This document shows positions 1 through 7,587 of a stretch of DNA of 64,000 nt, in pieces; positions within the stretch are counted from its first letter, which is position 1, and the number at the start of each line of letters is the position of its first letter. A program made the position numbers and the translations under genes. Origin of the DNA: Laedolimicola ammoniilytica. Its GTDB lineage: Bacteria > Bacillota > Clostridia > Lachnospirales > Lachnospiraceae. The stretch spans positions 1-64,000 of the forward strand of contig NZ_JAOQKC010000014.1 of NCBI RefSeq assembly GCF_025567165.1, in the 5' to 3' direction. The notes under the pieces are model-generated. The model was not told the DNA's origin and did not search any database. It was given only the letters and a program-made list of their open reading frames with translations.

Positions 1-88
1 CCTTGAAGACGACAAGGTAGATAGGGCAGAGGTGGAAGTGTGGTAACACATGGAGCTGACTGTTACTAATAGGTCGAGGGCTTGACCA
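1..88 (+). rRNA. 23S rRNA, 3' end only
   Basis: The first ~88 bases match the conserved 3' end of bacterial 23S rRNA, including the segment ACTAATAGGTCGAGGGCTTG before the terminal helix. The rest of the gene lies before the window. The 90 bases up to the first tRNA are too short for a 5S gene and lack its conserved motifs, so this operon passes straight from 23S to tRNAs. Confidence 0.95.
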
Positions 89-178
89 AGAGTGTGAAGC
101 GAAAGCGGAACGCGAAGCGTCATAGGATAGAAAATGTCTAAAGAGATATGCAGTATATAGTTTTGAAGGTGTAATTAA

Positions 179-252
179 GGCCCGATGGCTCAGTTGGTTA
201 GAGCGCCGCCCTGTCACGGCGGAGGTCGTGGGTTCGAGTCCCATTCGGGTCG
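179..252 (+). tRNA. tRNA-Asp (GTC)
   Basis: A full cloverleaf can be folded. The 7-bp acceptor stem pairs GGCCCGA with TCGGGTC, the anticodon loop reads CTGTCAC (anticodon GTC), and the T arm GTGGGTTCGAGTCCCAT is standard. It is the first of six tRNAs following the 23S gene. CCA is not encoded. Confidence 0.97.
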
Positions 253-316
253 CTTATATTGAGTAATCAATATATAAATAATCGTACTGACTGCTACATG
301 CATGTCGAGTGCAAAT

Positions 317-389
317 GGGATCTTAGCTCAGCTGGGAGAGCATCTGCCTTACAAGCAGAGGGTCATAGGTTCGAGCCCTATAGGTCCCA
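317..389 (+). tRNA. tRNA-Val (TAC)
   Basis: The acceptor stem pairs GGGATCT with AGGTCCC with discriminator A. The anticodon loop is CTTACAA (anticodon TAC), closed by TCTGC and GCAGA. It is the second gene of the rRNA-linked tRNA array. Confidence 0.97.
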
Positions 390-412
390 TTTTACAACCT
401 AAAAGTTGTAGT

Positions 413-485
413 GCCGATGTGGCTCAATTGGCAGAGCAGCTGATTTGTAATCAGCAGGTTATCGGTTCGAGTCCGATCATCGGCT
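413..485 (+). tRNA. tRNA-Thr (TGT)
   Basis: The acceptor stem pairs GCCGATG with CATCGGC with discriminator T. The anticodon loop TTTGTAA gives anticodon TGT, closed by GCTGA and TCAGC. It is the third gene of the array. Confidence 0.97.
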
Positions 486-531
486 TCACGGAACTGAAAA
501 ATGTGCGTTAGCCGTTGTTGGACCGTGTCAT

Positions 532-613
532 GGGGGAATTCCCGAGTGGCCAAAGGGGGCAGACTGTAAATCTGTTAGCTGTGCTTTCAGTGGTTCGAAT
601 CCACTTTCCCCCA
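532..613 (+). tRNA. tRNA-Tyr (GTA)
   Basis: This is a class II tRNA of 82 nt with a long variable arm. The acceptor stem pairs GGGGGAA with TTCCCCC, discriminator A. The anticodon loop CTGTAAA gives anticodon GTA. Confidence 0.96.
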
Positions 614-655
614 CTCTGGTTTATCTTTTAGATAAGCCACTTTTTAATTTCATAT

Positions 656-729
656 CGCGAGGTGGAGCAGTCTGGAAGCTCGTCGGGCTCATAACCCGAA
701 GGTCACAGGTTCAAATCCTGTCCTCGCAA
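656..729 (+). tRNA. initiator tRNA-fMet (CAT)
   Basis: The acceptor stem is CGCGAGG against CCTCGCA. The first base C faces A, and this unpaired 1:72 position marks initiator tRNA. The anticodon loop CTCATAA carries CAT, and the anticodon stem has the three G:C pairs (GGG/CCC) typical of initiators. Confidence 0.95.
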
Positions 730-775
730 CTTGAAGAGTACGAAGCACACGTCTCGTGCTCTTCTTTTGTAAGAT

Positions 776-848
<73 letters not shown>

Positions 849-855
849 CTTTTTT

Positions 856-888
856 AATTCCTGAAATTTATTCAGGAATTTTTTTTTG
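856..888 (+). terminator. terminator of the rRNA-tRNA operon
   Basis: The arms AATTCCTGAA and TTCAGGAATT form a 10-bp stem with a 5-nt loop, followed by an unbroken T tract. It sits 8 bases after tRNA-Phe. Confidence 0.93.
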
Positions 889-895
889 TGCTATA

Positions 896-924
896 GGAAG
901 AATCCTGTAAAGAAGGATTCTTCC
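896..924. repeat. hairpin at the 3' end of the PucR gene, related to the interspersed repeats
   Basis: GGAAGAATCCT and AGGATTCTTCC form a perfect 11-bp inverted repeat just after the stop codon of the minus-strand PucR gene. There is no T tract on the minus side. The core resembles the last hairpin of the repeats at 18521-18597 and 39450-39522, and CTATAGGAA just before it also occurs in the first of these. Confidence 0.55.
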
Positions 925-2433
925 TTAGGAACGAGAGGACTGTTTTTTTAGCAGCTGGATACATATACGAAGATACAAGCGTTCATCGGGCTGAGTCAGT
1001 GTGCTTCCCAGAATCCGATAGATTTTATCCAGACGTTTCAGAAGACTGCTGCGATGAATAAAGAGAGCTTCAGCTGTCCGGGTAATACTCGCTTCATTTT
1101 GCAGAAAGAGATCAAGAGTTTGAAAGTATTCGCTGGATTTTCGGCGATCATGTTCCAGCAGTTGGCGGATTCCGGTAGAAAGCAGGGAATCCAGCGGAAA
1201 ATCATTCAGACAGGAATCCAGCATACAGGAAAGCGCATGATCCCGGAACAGAATAAGCCTTTCGGTTGTGGCGTGAATCTGTTCCAGAGCATAAACAGCC
1301 TGACGCAGGTAATCCTGAAGCTGTGTCAATTGTGTAAAAGGATTGCTTAAACCTGCGCAATATCCCATGCGGGAGACTGTATCGCCAAAACTTTTCAGAA
1401 GAGGCTGAAAATAAGGAGTCTGCTCCCGGGTGCGAAGGATGCCGACGATTTTTTCCTGATGAAGGACTGCGTAGACCATCTGTGGAAAAGAGGCGTTGAG
1501 GGTAGCATACATATAATCCACCGGAAGTGTACGTTCATTCTGGCATTCGCAGAGCTCGAAACAGAGCCAGACGTCGCCAGGATCCAGATGAAGAAGTTTC
1601 AGATCGTCCTTGCTGGGTGTATGGCCATTCAGAGCCTTTCGCAGGGCAGACAAGGCAGCGTTTTCCCGGTGTCCATAGGCGCGCAAATACTTGAAATACG
1701 CCTTTTCAAAATATCGGAAGAAATGAGCGTATATGGAAAGCTCCCAGGGCTGGAACGGATGTGGACTCTCAGCGATGGAGATACAGCCGCAAAACTGCTC
1801 AGAAAGATAAAGATTCTTGCAGTAAGCCCGTCCTGGTGATTCCACTGCAGTCTGATAGGGTTCCCGGATGACTCGTTCCAGAGAACAGACTTCTTTGATA
1901 CGCTCATTATATTCTATAGACATGGGGCCGGAGGCTGGAATAAGATAGGCACCTTTCTGTGAATCGTACTGTGAAGCAAAAAGCGGCTGTAGGTTGCTGT
2001 CTACCACACTGAGGGCTCGATGAAAAAAATCACTAAAAAGCAAAAAAATTTTCTGAAGATCAAAATCTGCATCCTTTTCCAGTTCATCACGAAGTTGCTG
2101 CTCCCAACTATCAAAGTGATCAAAAATCTGCTGAATGTAGTTATAGACCTGATACAATCCGGGAGCTTCCGAAATTTGCAGTAATGAAAGACCGGAAGAA
2201 ATCCAGGCCTTGGGAACACGTCGGCCGATACATAGAAAATTGCAGGAAGCAGATGGAGGAAAATCGGGAAGATTTTCTGTTTCTACCAGATAGAGAGCAC
2301 CATCTGTTGGTGTAAGTTCCGGCTCATAGAGCAGAGGACGAGAGAGACACATAGATTTTTGTATTTTTCCGTATTTTTTTGTCGGCCAGCTTTCCGGCAG
2401 ATAGGCAGCCAGAATATCCAGATTCAATAGCAT
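925..2433 (-). CDS. PucR-family transcriptional regulator
   Basis: This 502-residue protein has the layout of PucR/CdaR-type regulators: a long sensory region, then a C-terminal helix-turn-helix (residues about 440-495, with the family pattern TAEALFIHRSSLLKRLDKI). PucR proteins usually control purine, sugar-acid or other catabolic genes in response to a small ligand. The start is set by GGAGGCGAC ahead of the ATG. It is divergent from the operon starting at 2783, across 349 bases of AT-rich DNA, so it very probably controls that operon. The ligand cannot be read from the sequence. Confidence 0.85.
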   Translation of the reverse strand: MLLNLDILAAYLPESWPTKKYGKIQKSMCLSRPLLYEPELTPTDGALYLVETENLPDFPPSASCNFLCIGRRVPKAWISSGLSLLQISEAPGLYQVYNYIQQIFDHFDSWEQQLRDELEKDADFDLQKIFLLFSDFFHRALSVVDSNLQPLFASQYDSQKGAYLIPASGPMSIEYNERIKEVCSLERVIREPYQTAVESPGRAYCKNLYLSEQFCGCISIAESPHPFQPWELSIYAHFFRYFEKAYFKYLRAYGHRENAALSALRKALNGHTPSKDDLKLLHLDPGDVWLCFELCECQNERTLPVDYMYATLNASFPQMVYAVLHQEKIVGILRTREQTPYFQPLLKSFGDTVSRMGYCAGLSNPFTQLTQLQDYLRQAVYALEQIHATTERLILFRDHALSCMLDSCLNDFPLDSLLSTGIRQLLEHDRRKSSEYFQTLDLFLQNEASITRTAEALFIHRSSLLKRLDKIYRILGSTLTQPDERLYLRICIQLLKKQSSRS

Positions 2434-2782
2434 ATTGTCGCCTCCAGTCTTATATGTTTACTACAAAATGTCGCCCATATTTTTATACTGTTTTGTTTAT
2501 TATTATAAGATAATCGGGAGAAAAATTCCACAATAAAACAATTTAAATGGAAAAGTGTCTATATTTTATAGACTAAACAGGAAAAAAAGACTACGATTTT
2601 GTGCCCCTTTTCTTTGTTGAAGAAAGACCGGAAAAGAATGTCAGGTTTAGGAGGGCTTATTTTTGCGCCCTTTTTAAAAAAAGGATTCTATTTTATGCAG
2701 TCTGTTTTTTAGAAAGGCATTTTGCTATGATAAAGACAGAAACAACGGACAAAACAAAGAGCTGGAAAGGAGTATGAGCTAT
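2434..2782. promoter_or_regulatory. divergent control region with three GCCC-containing repeats
   Basis: This 349-base AT-rich stretch lies between the PucR gene and its presumed target operon. It holds three similar T-rich elements: TGTCGCCCATATTTTT near 2469, TTTTGTGCCCCTTTT near 2597 and TTTTTGCGCCCTTTTT near 2660. The last two are about 63 bases apart, close to six helical turns. They are candidate PucR sites by position only. I could not pick a clear sigma-A promoter. Confidence 0.4.
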
Positions 2783-4015
2783 ATGAGCAAAAAAGTGGAT
2801 GCAAGACTTCCCAAAGAGGTCGGAACAGGGCTGTATCCGGTAAAATCTCCCTGGGATAAGATGATTACCTATCATGAAGCTGCCCGTTACTGTCAGCGTT
2901 ATACAGCTGTGGTTAGTGCGGCGATTATGCAGGCCTACCGTATGCTGGTGAAGGATTATGAAGCGCGCAGCAAAGCTATCTGCAAGAATGCCTACAATCG
3001 TCTGGCCTATGTCTATCAGGCAATTCCTGGATATACAGAGATGAATGCAGATCAGCTTCGGATGCACCCGTTTATGCGGGGCAATTTTGTAGGTGGCCTG
3101 ATTGGTGATGCAGGCGACGAGGATCTTCTGATGTGCGGTCGTGTTAATGATTTTGGCACCTACCGGGCAGAAAAAGAGCTGGACGTCTGTTACTGGGATA
3201 TTATCGGGTCGGAGCTGTGCCGTTCTACGACCCAGTCTCTGCAGGCCTGTGCGGATTATGCAGCGAAGCTTCGTCCGGAAGGCCCCCATATCGAGTATCA
3301 TATGGTGGAAGCCAAGGGCTGTGGCGACCGGCATTGCCGGATTGTAGCGGAATGTCGGAAAAAGTATCCCATGCCGGAGCATGAGCAGTGGGAATGTTTT
3401 GGACCGGTGGCGACAGAAGCGCAGATCAAGTATACCAGGGAAGAGGATACGGTAGAGGATTCCATGATGTTCCGTGAGGAATGCGACTATCGATTCTCCA
3501 ATGGTACCAATTTTGAAAAAGACTGGCGCTCAGCATATCCGATGGTTACGATGTCCAACGGTGCGACTTATATCTTACCAACTTTGGATGATCTGGTTCG
3601 GGAAGGCACACTGACAGATGAAGAAGTGGATTACGCGATTCATTGTGTATGTGAGGCGGCAGGTAAAGCAACTTTTATTGATGATTTTGCAAAAGAAGGT
3701 CTGAGAACCTGGCTGGGTGTTCCGCATTCTATCGGTAATGATGATGGACGTATCATGGGTGGTTATCTGGAAATGTTTTTGCAGTCTATGCATATTGCCT
3801 ATGATATTGAAGCATTTAACCGGGAAGAGGTTATTTACCGGATAGATCGGATGGGATTGTCTAATCGGATGCCCAAAATGGTAAATGCTTATATCTGGTT
3901 CTGGTATGGCATGACTAAGAGTCTGGTGAATGCCCAGTGGTCCCTGTGGGAAGAGGCTTCCACAGAGGAGAAGGTTCGGATTAAGATCGCTAAAAAGGTT
4001 GATAAATTCTGCTGA
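2783..4015 (+). CDS. uncharacterised protein, first gene of a PucR-linked operon
   Basis: I do not recognise this 410-residue protein with certainty. Its middle (about residues 140-200) has a segment with GSELCRSTTQSL and KGCGDRHCRIVAE, which recalls the Cys-containing core of 4-vinyl-reductase-like or aminothiazoline-carboxylate-hydrolase-like ligand domains. The C-terminal half has no motif I can name. No signal peptide or membrane segment is visible, so it should be cytoplasmic. The start is placed at the second ATG, because AAGGAG ends only one base before the ATG at 2774 but about ten bases before 2783. It is followed within 33 bases by a GcvT-like gene and then an SDR gene, all with strong ribosome binding sites, which suggests a shared pathway. 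Confidence 0.6.
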   Translation: MSKKVDARLPKEVGTGLYPVKSPWDKMITYHEAARYCQRYTAVVSAAIMQAYRMLVKDYEARSKAICKNAYNRLAYVYQAIPGYTEMNADQLRMHPFMRGNFVGGLIGDAGDEDLLMCGRVNDFGTYRAEKELDVCYWDIIGSELCRSTTQSLQACADYAAKLRPEGPHIEYHMVEAKGCGDRHCRIVAECRKKYPMPEHEQWECFGPVATEAQIKYTREEDTVEDSMMFREECDYRFSNGTNFEKDWRSAYPMVTMSNGATYILPTLDDLVREGTLTDEEVDYAIHCVCEAAGKATFIDDFAKEGLRTWLGVPHSIGNDDGRIMGGYLEMFLQSMHIAYDIEAFNREEVIYRIDRMGLSNRMPKMVNAYIWFWYGMTKSLVNAQWSLWEEASTEEKVRIKIAKKVDKFC

Positions 4016-4048
4016 TGCAGCTGATTTTACAGAAAGGAGTCATGCATT

Positions 4049-5086
4049 ATGAAATATCCATATCCCGTTATGTATCAGAATGTCTACTGCTATGACGAAA
4101 TGAAACGGGCAGAGCACATGGCTGTGCGGGAGACCGTCGGCTGGTATCTCTGGACCCATCAGATTGTGGAGGTGACCGGAACAGATTGTACGGAATTTTT
4201 GGAAATGATGTTTCCGAAGCGTATCGGTAATCTGGCGGTCAGCCGGGAACGTTATACGCCTATGTTGAATGATGCCGCCGAGATTGTCGATGATGTGGTT
4301 GTGATGCGTATGGAAGAGAATCGGTACTGGGTATCCACGCTGTTTCGGGCAGATATGTTCCTCTGGTTTGACGCACACAGGGGAGAGCTGGATGTAGCCT
4401 ATGAGGACATCACAAAAAACTGGGAAATGTATGCGGTACAGGGACCGAAATCACTGGAAATGATAAATGCACTGACAGAAAATCCGGTGGATGGACAGAA
4501 GTTCTTCCAGATCCTTCCCAATAAAATCGACGGTATTGATGTGCTCATCAACCGGGCCGGCTTTACCGGTGAAAAGCTGGGCTTTGAAATCTATTATCCC
4601 AAGGAGAAAGCGCCGGAGCAGGAGAAAAAGCTGCGGGAGCTGGCGAAGACCTACGGAGGCCGGGAGGTTACAGAATTCCAGATCATGGCATGGACCTTAC
4701 CCTGTGAGGCGGGCTTCTATTACATGCGGGATCTGCGCCATACGAATCCCTATGAGGTAGGTTTGGATACAGGAATCTGCTGGGAGAAGGAGTTTATTGG
4801 AAAAGAGGCGCTGGCAGCCATACGGGATAAAGGAGCAGAGCGCGAAGTAGTCGGTTTTACCGTAGCGGAAAAAGATATCCACATCAAGGGACGCAATATG
4901 GGAAATGAAGGTGAAAAGGTGTTCCTGGATGGTGAAGAAATCGGCCGGGTAATGAAAATTACTTACAGCTATGTGTTAGATACCAATAACGGCACAATTA
5001 TTTGCAGGAAAGGGAGTCTGCGTCCGGGGAATAAAGTACTGCTGCATGGCCATGAGGCTGTGATCTGCGCACCAAAATTTATCTGA
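4049..5086 (+). CDS. GcvT-like aminomethyl/methyl transferase (folate-dependent demethylase family)
   Basis: This 345-residue protein has the two-domain GcvT fold: a folate-binding domain with YTPMLND and a conserved Asp pair at 81-82 (IVDDVVV), the AVQGPKS motif near 145, and a GcvT C-terminal barrel from about 250. Members pass a one-carbon unit from a substrate to tetrahydrofolate. They include glycine-cleavage T protein, DMSP demethylase and the aromatic O-demethylases LigM and DesA. No glycine-cleavage H or P genes are nearby, so a specialised demethylase or aminomethyl transferase is more likely than gcvT itself. It is preceded by AGAAAGGAGT and followed after 14 bases by the SDR gene. 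The substrate is unknown. Confidence 0.8.
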   Translation: MKYPYPVMYQNVYCYDEMKRAEHMAVRETVGWYLWTHQIVEVTGTDCTEFLEMMFPKRIGNLAVSRERYTPMLNDAAEIVDDVVVMRMEENRYWVSTLFRADMFLWFDAHRGELDVAYEDITKNWEMYAVQGPKSLEMINALTENPVDGQKFFQILPNKIDGIDVLINRAGFTGEKLGFEIYYPKEKAPEQEKKLRELAKTYGGREVTEFQIMAWTLPCEAGFYYMRDLRHTNPYEVGLDTGICWEKEFIGKEALAAIRDKGAEREVVGFTVAEKDIHIKGRNMGNEGEKVFLDGEEIGRVMKITYSYVLDTNNGTIICRKGSLRPGNKVLLHGHEAVICAPKFI

Positions 5087-5100
5087 CGAGGAGGGAGCTT

Positions 5101-5997
5101 ATGAATCTGACACCGGAAATGATTTTAAGAGGATATCTGGCCAATACAGCGTCTCTGGAAGAAATGCTGTCGGTGAAGGGAAAAACAGCGATTGTGACAG
5201 GAGGAACTTCCGGTCTGGGCTTTTGTGTAGCACGCAGGCTTTGCCAGGGCGGTGCGAAGGTGGTAATTGCCGGTTCCGGTGAGGGAAAGGGAGAACTGGC
5301 CGTTAAAATTTTGAAAGAAGAGAACCTGGAAGTGACCTTCTGTAAAACCAATATCAGAAAAGAAGAGGAGGTCGAGCGCCTGGTAGCTTTTACGGCAGAA
5401 ATCTATGGCTCCGTGGACATTCTGGTTACAGCAGCAGGTATCTGGAGCTTTGCCCATATCGAGGATTTGCCAGAGGATGTATTTAAGGATACGCTGGATG
5501 TGAATCTTCTGGGCGCTTACCGCTGCGCAAAGTATGTGAGCCGCTACATGATCGAACATAAAATCAAAGGTAAGATGCTATTAGTGTCTTCTAACTCTGC
5601 GTATCTTCCACAGCCGGTCTTTGGCGGCTATGCCCACTATACGGCTTCCAAGGGCGGCGTGATTGCCATGACCACAGAGCTTGCTAAGGAGCTGAAGCGC
5701 TATGGCATCATGGTAAATACGGTAGCTCCGGGCGGTATGTTCACGCCGGGCTGTCTGACCAATGGTCCCATCCGTACCCTGTCGCCGGAAAAGCAGGCAG
5801 AGCTTGGTAAGGAAATGATGGTAGCAAAGTTGGATGAAATTCCGACAGCAGATTCTGTGGCGATTGTTGTCTACGGTATGTGTACCCGCATGGCAGATGG
5901 AGTTACCGGTGAATGTATCGTAGCGGATTCCGGTATGATGCGGAATATTATGGCTTTCCAGCCTGCGATTGAGGAGTATCCGCCTAAGGAAGGGTAG
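5101..5997 (+). CDS. short-chain dehydrogenase/reductase (SDR)
   Basis: This 298-residue NAD(P)-dependent oxidoreductase has the cofactor motif TGGTSGLG near residue 36, a catalytic Ser in VSSNSAY and the active-site pair Tyr180/Lys184 (YTASK). The first 28 residues form an extension ahead of the Rossmann fold. Near-contiguous placement after the GcvT-like gene and the ribosome binding site GAGGAGGGAG support co-translation. It probably oxidises or reduces an alcohol or ketone made by the same pathway. A terminator follows at 6043. Confidence 0.9.
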   Translation: MNLTPEMILRGYLANTASLEEMLSVKGKTAIVTGGTSGLGFCVARRLCQGGAKVVIAGSGEGKGELAVKILKEENLEVTFCKTNIRKEEEVERLVAFTAEIYGSVDILVTAAGIWSFAHIEDLPEDVFKDTLDVNLLGAYRCAKYVSRYMIEHKIKGKMLLVSSNSAYLPQPVFGGYAHYTASKGGVIAMTTELAKELKRYGIMVNTVAPGGMFTPGCLTNGPIRTLSPEKQAELGKEMMVAKLDEIPTADSVAIVVYGMCTRMADGVTGECIVADSGMMRNIMAFQPAIEEYPPKEG

Positions 5998-6042
5998 TAT
6001 AAAGAGAAAACAGAATCAATGAAAAGCATATATTTAGATAGG

Positions 6043-6074
6043 AAGGCCTCGCAGGTTTGTGGGGCCTTTTTTCT
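6043..6074 (+). terminator. terminator of the GcvT/SDR operon
   Basis: AAGGCCTC and GGGGCCTT form an 8-bp stem (with one G:T pair) around a 10-nt loop, followed by TTTT. It lies 46 bases after the SDR stop codon. Confidence 0.85.
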
Positions 6075-6096
6075 GTGAAATAAAATAAATAATGTA

Positions 6097-6124
6097 TTAA
6101 AAAAAGCCCGTAAATACAGGCTTT
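6097..6124 (-). terminator. terminator of the minus-strand tRNA pair
   Basis: AAAAGCC and GGCTTTT bracket a short loop. The A-rich flank reads as a T tract on the minus strand, immediately after tRNA-Val. Confidence 0.8.
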
Positions 6125-6129
6125 TCCAG

Positions 6130-6203
6130 TGGAAGTAATGGGGCTCGAACCCATGACCTCTCGCGTGTGAGGCGAACGCTCATCCCAGCTGAGCTATACT
6201 TCC
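6130..6203 (-). tRNA. tRNA-Val (CAC)
   Basis: Read on the minus strand the acceptor stem pairs GGAAGTA with TACTTCC, discriminator A. The anticodon loop CTCACAC gives CAC, which reads the GTG codon, and the T arm is standard. It is downstream of tRNA-Ala in the same short transcript. Confidence 0.95.
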
Positions 6204-6226
6204 GTATTTATAAAATCTTTGTTCCA

Positions 6227-6299
6227 TGGACCTGAAGGGATTCGAACCCTCGACCTCTGCGTTGCGAACGCAGCGCTCTCCCAACTGAGCTACAAGCCC
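6227..6299 (-). tRNA. tRNA-Ala (CGC)
   Basis: Read on the minus strand, the acceptor stem GGGCTTG/CAGGTCC has a G:U at position 3:70, the identity mark of alanine tRNA. The anticodon loop TTCGCAA gives CGC, which reads only GCG codons. A dedicated CGC isoacceptor is less common than TGC or GGC in Firmicutes. Confidence 0.93.
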
Positions 6300-6499
6300 T
6301 TGCTGTTTCTATGTTTCATTGTAGCACTTTACCTCAGGAAATCAAGAGAGAATCCTAAAAAAAGCAACTTTTTTTCCAGAAAATTTGCGAGAACCTAAAA
6401 TGAACAGGCAGATTCGTGATATAATTGCGGTAAAACAGAAATCCATAGTATAATAAAAACAACATCAGGATGCAGGGATAGAAAAGAGGAGGTTATGGT

Positions 6500-7525
6500 A
6501 TGATTTCATTTGAGAACGATTATTCAGCAGGAGCCCATCCGCGGATTATACAGAGATTGACGGAGACGAACATGGAGCCGCTGCCAGGCTATGGCTCGGA
6601 TGTATATTGTGAAAATGCCAAACGTAAAATCCGGGAAGCGGCGGAGTGCCCGAATGCGGTTGTGGAATTTCTGGTGGGTGGAACCCAGACCAATGCGGTG
6701 GTGATTGCGTCCATGCTGCAGCCTTATGAAGGCGTGGTAGCGGCTGAGACTGGCCATGTGAGCGCGCATGAAGCGGGCGCTATCGAAAATACCGGTCATA
6801 AAGTACTGACCCTGCCCCAGCATCTGGGCAAAATTGATGCGGGCGAGCTTAAGAATTATATGGAGACTTTTTATGCGGATGGCAATCATGAGCATATGGT
6901 ATTTCCGGGGATGGTGTATGTGTCCTGGCCGACGGAGTACGGTACGCTCTATAACAAGGCTGAACTGGAGGCCATCGCGGAGGTATGTCATGCCTATGAG
7001 ATGCCGCTGTATCTGGACGGCGCGCGTCTGGGCTACGGTCTCATGAGCCCGGAGGCGGATATGACCCTGCCGGATATTGCACGGATCTGTGACGTCTTTT
7101 ATATCGGAGGCACTAAGGTGGGCGCACTCTGCGGGGAAGCTGTAGTATTTCCGAAAGGGAACGCGCCGAAGCATTTCATGACGCGGATCAAACAGCAGGG
7201 AGCGCTGCTGGCGAAGGGGCGTCTCTTGGGCATTCAGTTTGACGAGCTGTTTACGGGAAATCTGTATCTGAATATCAGCCGCAATGCCATCGAAATGGCG
7301 GAGCAGTTGAAGCGTCTGCTTCATGACAAAAATTATACTTTCTATTTGGAATCCCCGACCAACCAGCAGTTTGTGATTATGGAAAATGAAAGACTGGAGG
7401 AATTGAAGAAACACGTGGCAGTCAGCTTCTGGGAGAAAGCCGATGACACGCACACGGTGGTAAGGCTGGCGACCGGCTGGTCTACGACAGTCCAGGATAT
7501 GGAAGAGCTGGGCGAGTGGCTATAA
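6500..7525 (+). CDS. ltaE: low-specificity L-threonine aldolase
   Basis: This is a 341-residue fold-type I PLP enzyme of the threonine aldolase/beta-eliminating lyase family, which cleaves L-threonine and related 3-hydroxy amino acids to glycine and an aldehyde. Motifs are ETGHVSAHE, LDGARLG with the pyridine-binding Asp173, and the PLP lysine Lys206 in YIGGTKVG. Length and motifs are typical. GAGGAGG lies eight bases before the ATG. It is about 200 bases from the divergent tRNA genes. It may share a transcript with the decarboxylase gene 62 bases downstream. Confidence 0.9.
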   Translation: MISFENDYSAGAHPRIIQRLTETNMEPLPGYGSDVYCENAKRKIREAAECPNAVVEFLVGGTQTNAVVIASMLQPYEGVVAAETGHVSAHEAGAIENTGHKVLTLPQHLGKIDAGELKNYMETFYADGNHEHMVFPGMVYVSWPTEYGTLYNKAELEAIAEVCHAYEMPLYLDGARLGYGLMSPEADMTLPDIARICDVFYIGGTKVGALCGEAVVFPKGNAPKHFMTRIKQQGALLAKGRLLGIQFDELFTGNLYLNISRNAIEMAEQLKRLLHDKNYTFYLESPTNQQFVIMENERLEELKKHVAVSFWEKADDTHTVVRLATGWSTTVQDMEELGEWL

Positions 7526-7587
7526 AGATAGCAAAAATCGGTGTGTTGCATCGAAGAATAAAACAGAGAAAGTGATTTAAAGATTGC

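Noticed and set aside
302..511. 69-codon plus-strand frame
   Set aside because: It runs through tRNA-Val and tRNA-Thr; the translation is made of tRNA arms and is not a protein gene.
2693..3382. 229-codon minus-strand frame
   Set aside because: It is the antisense shadow of the first gene of the PucR-linked operon; the plus frame has the ribosome binding site and operon context.
6524..7453. 309-codon minus-strand frame
   Set aside because: It lies wholly opposite the threonine aldolase gene, whose catalytic motifs are intact.
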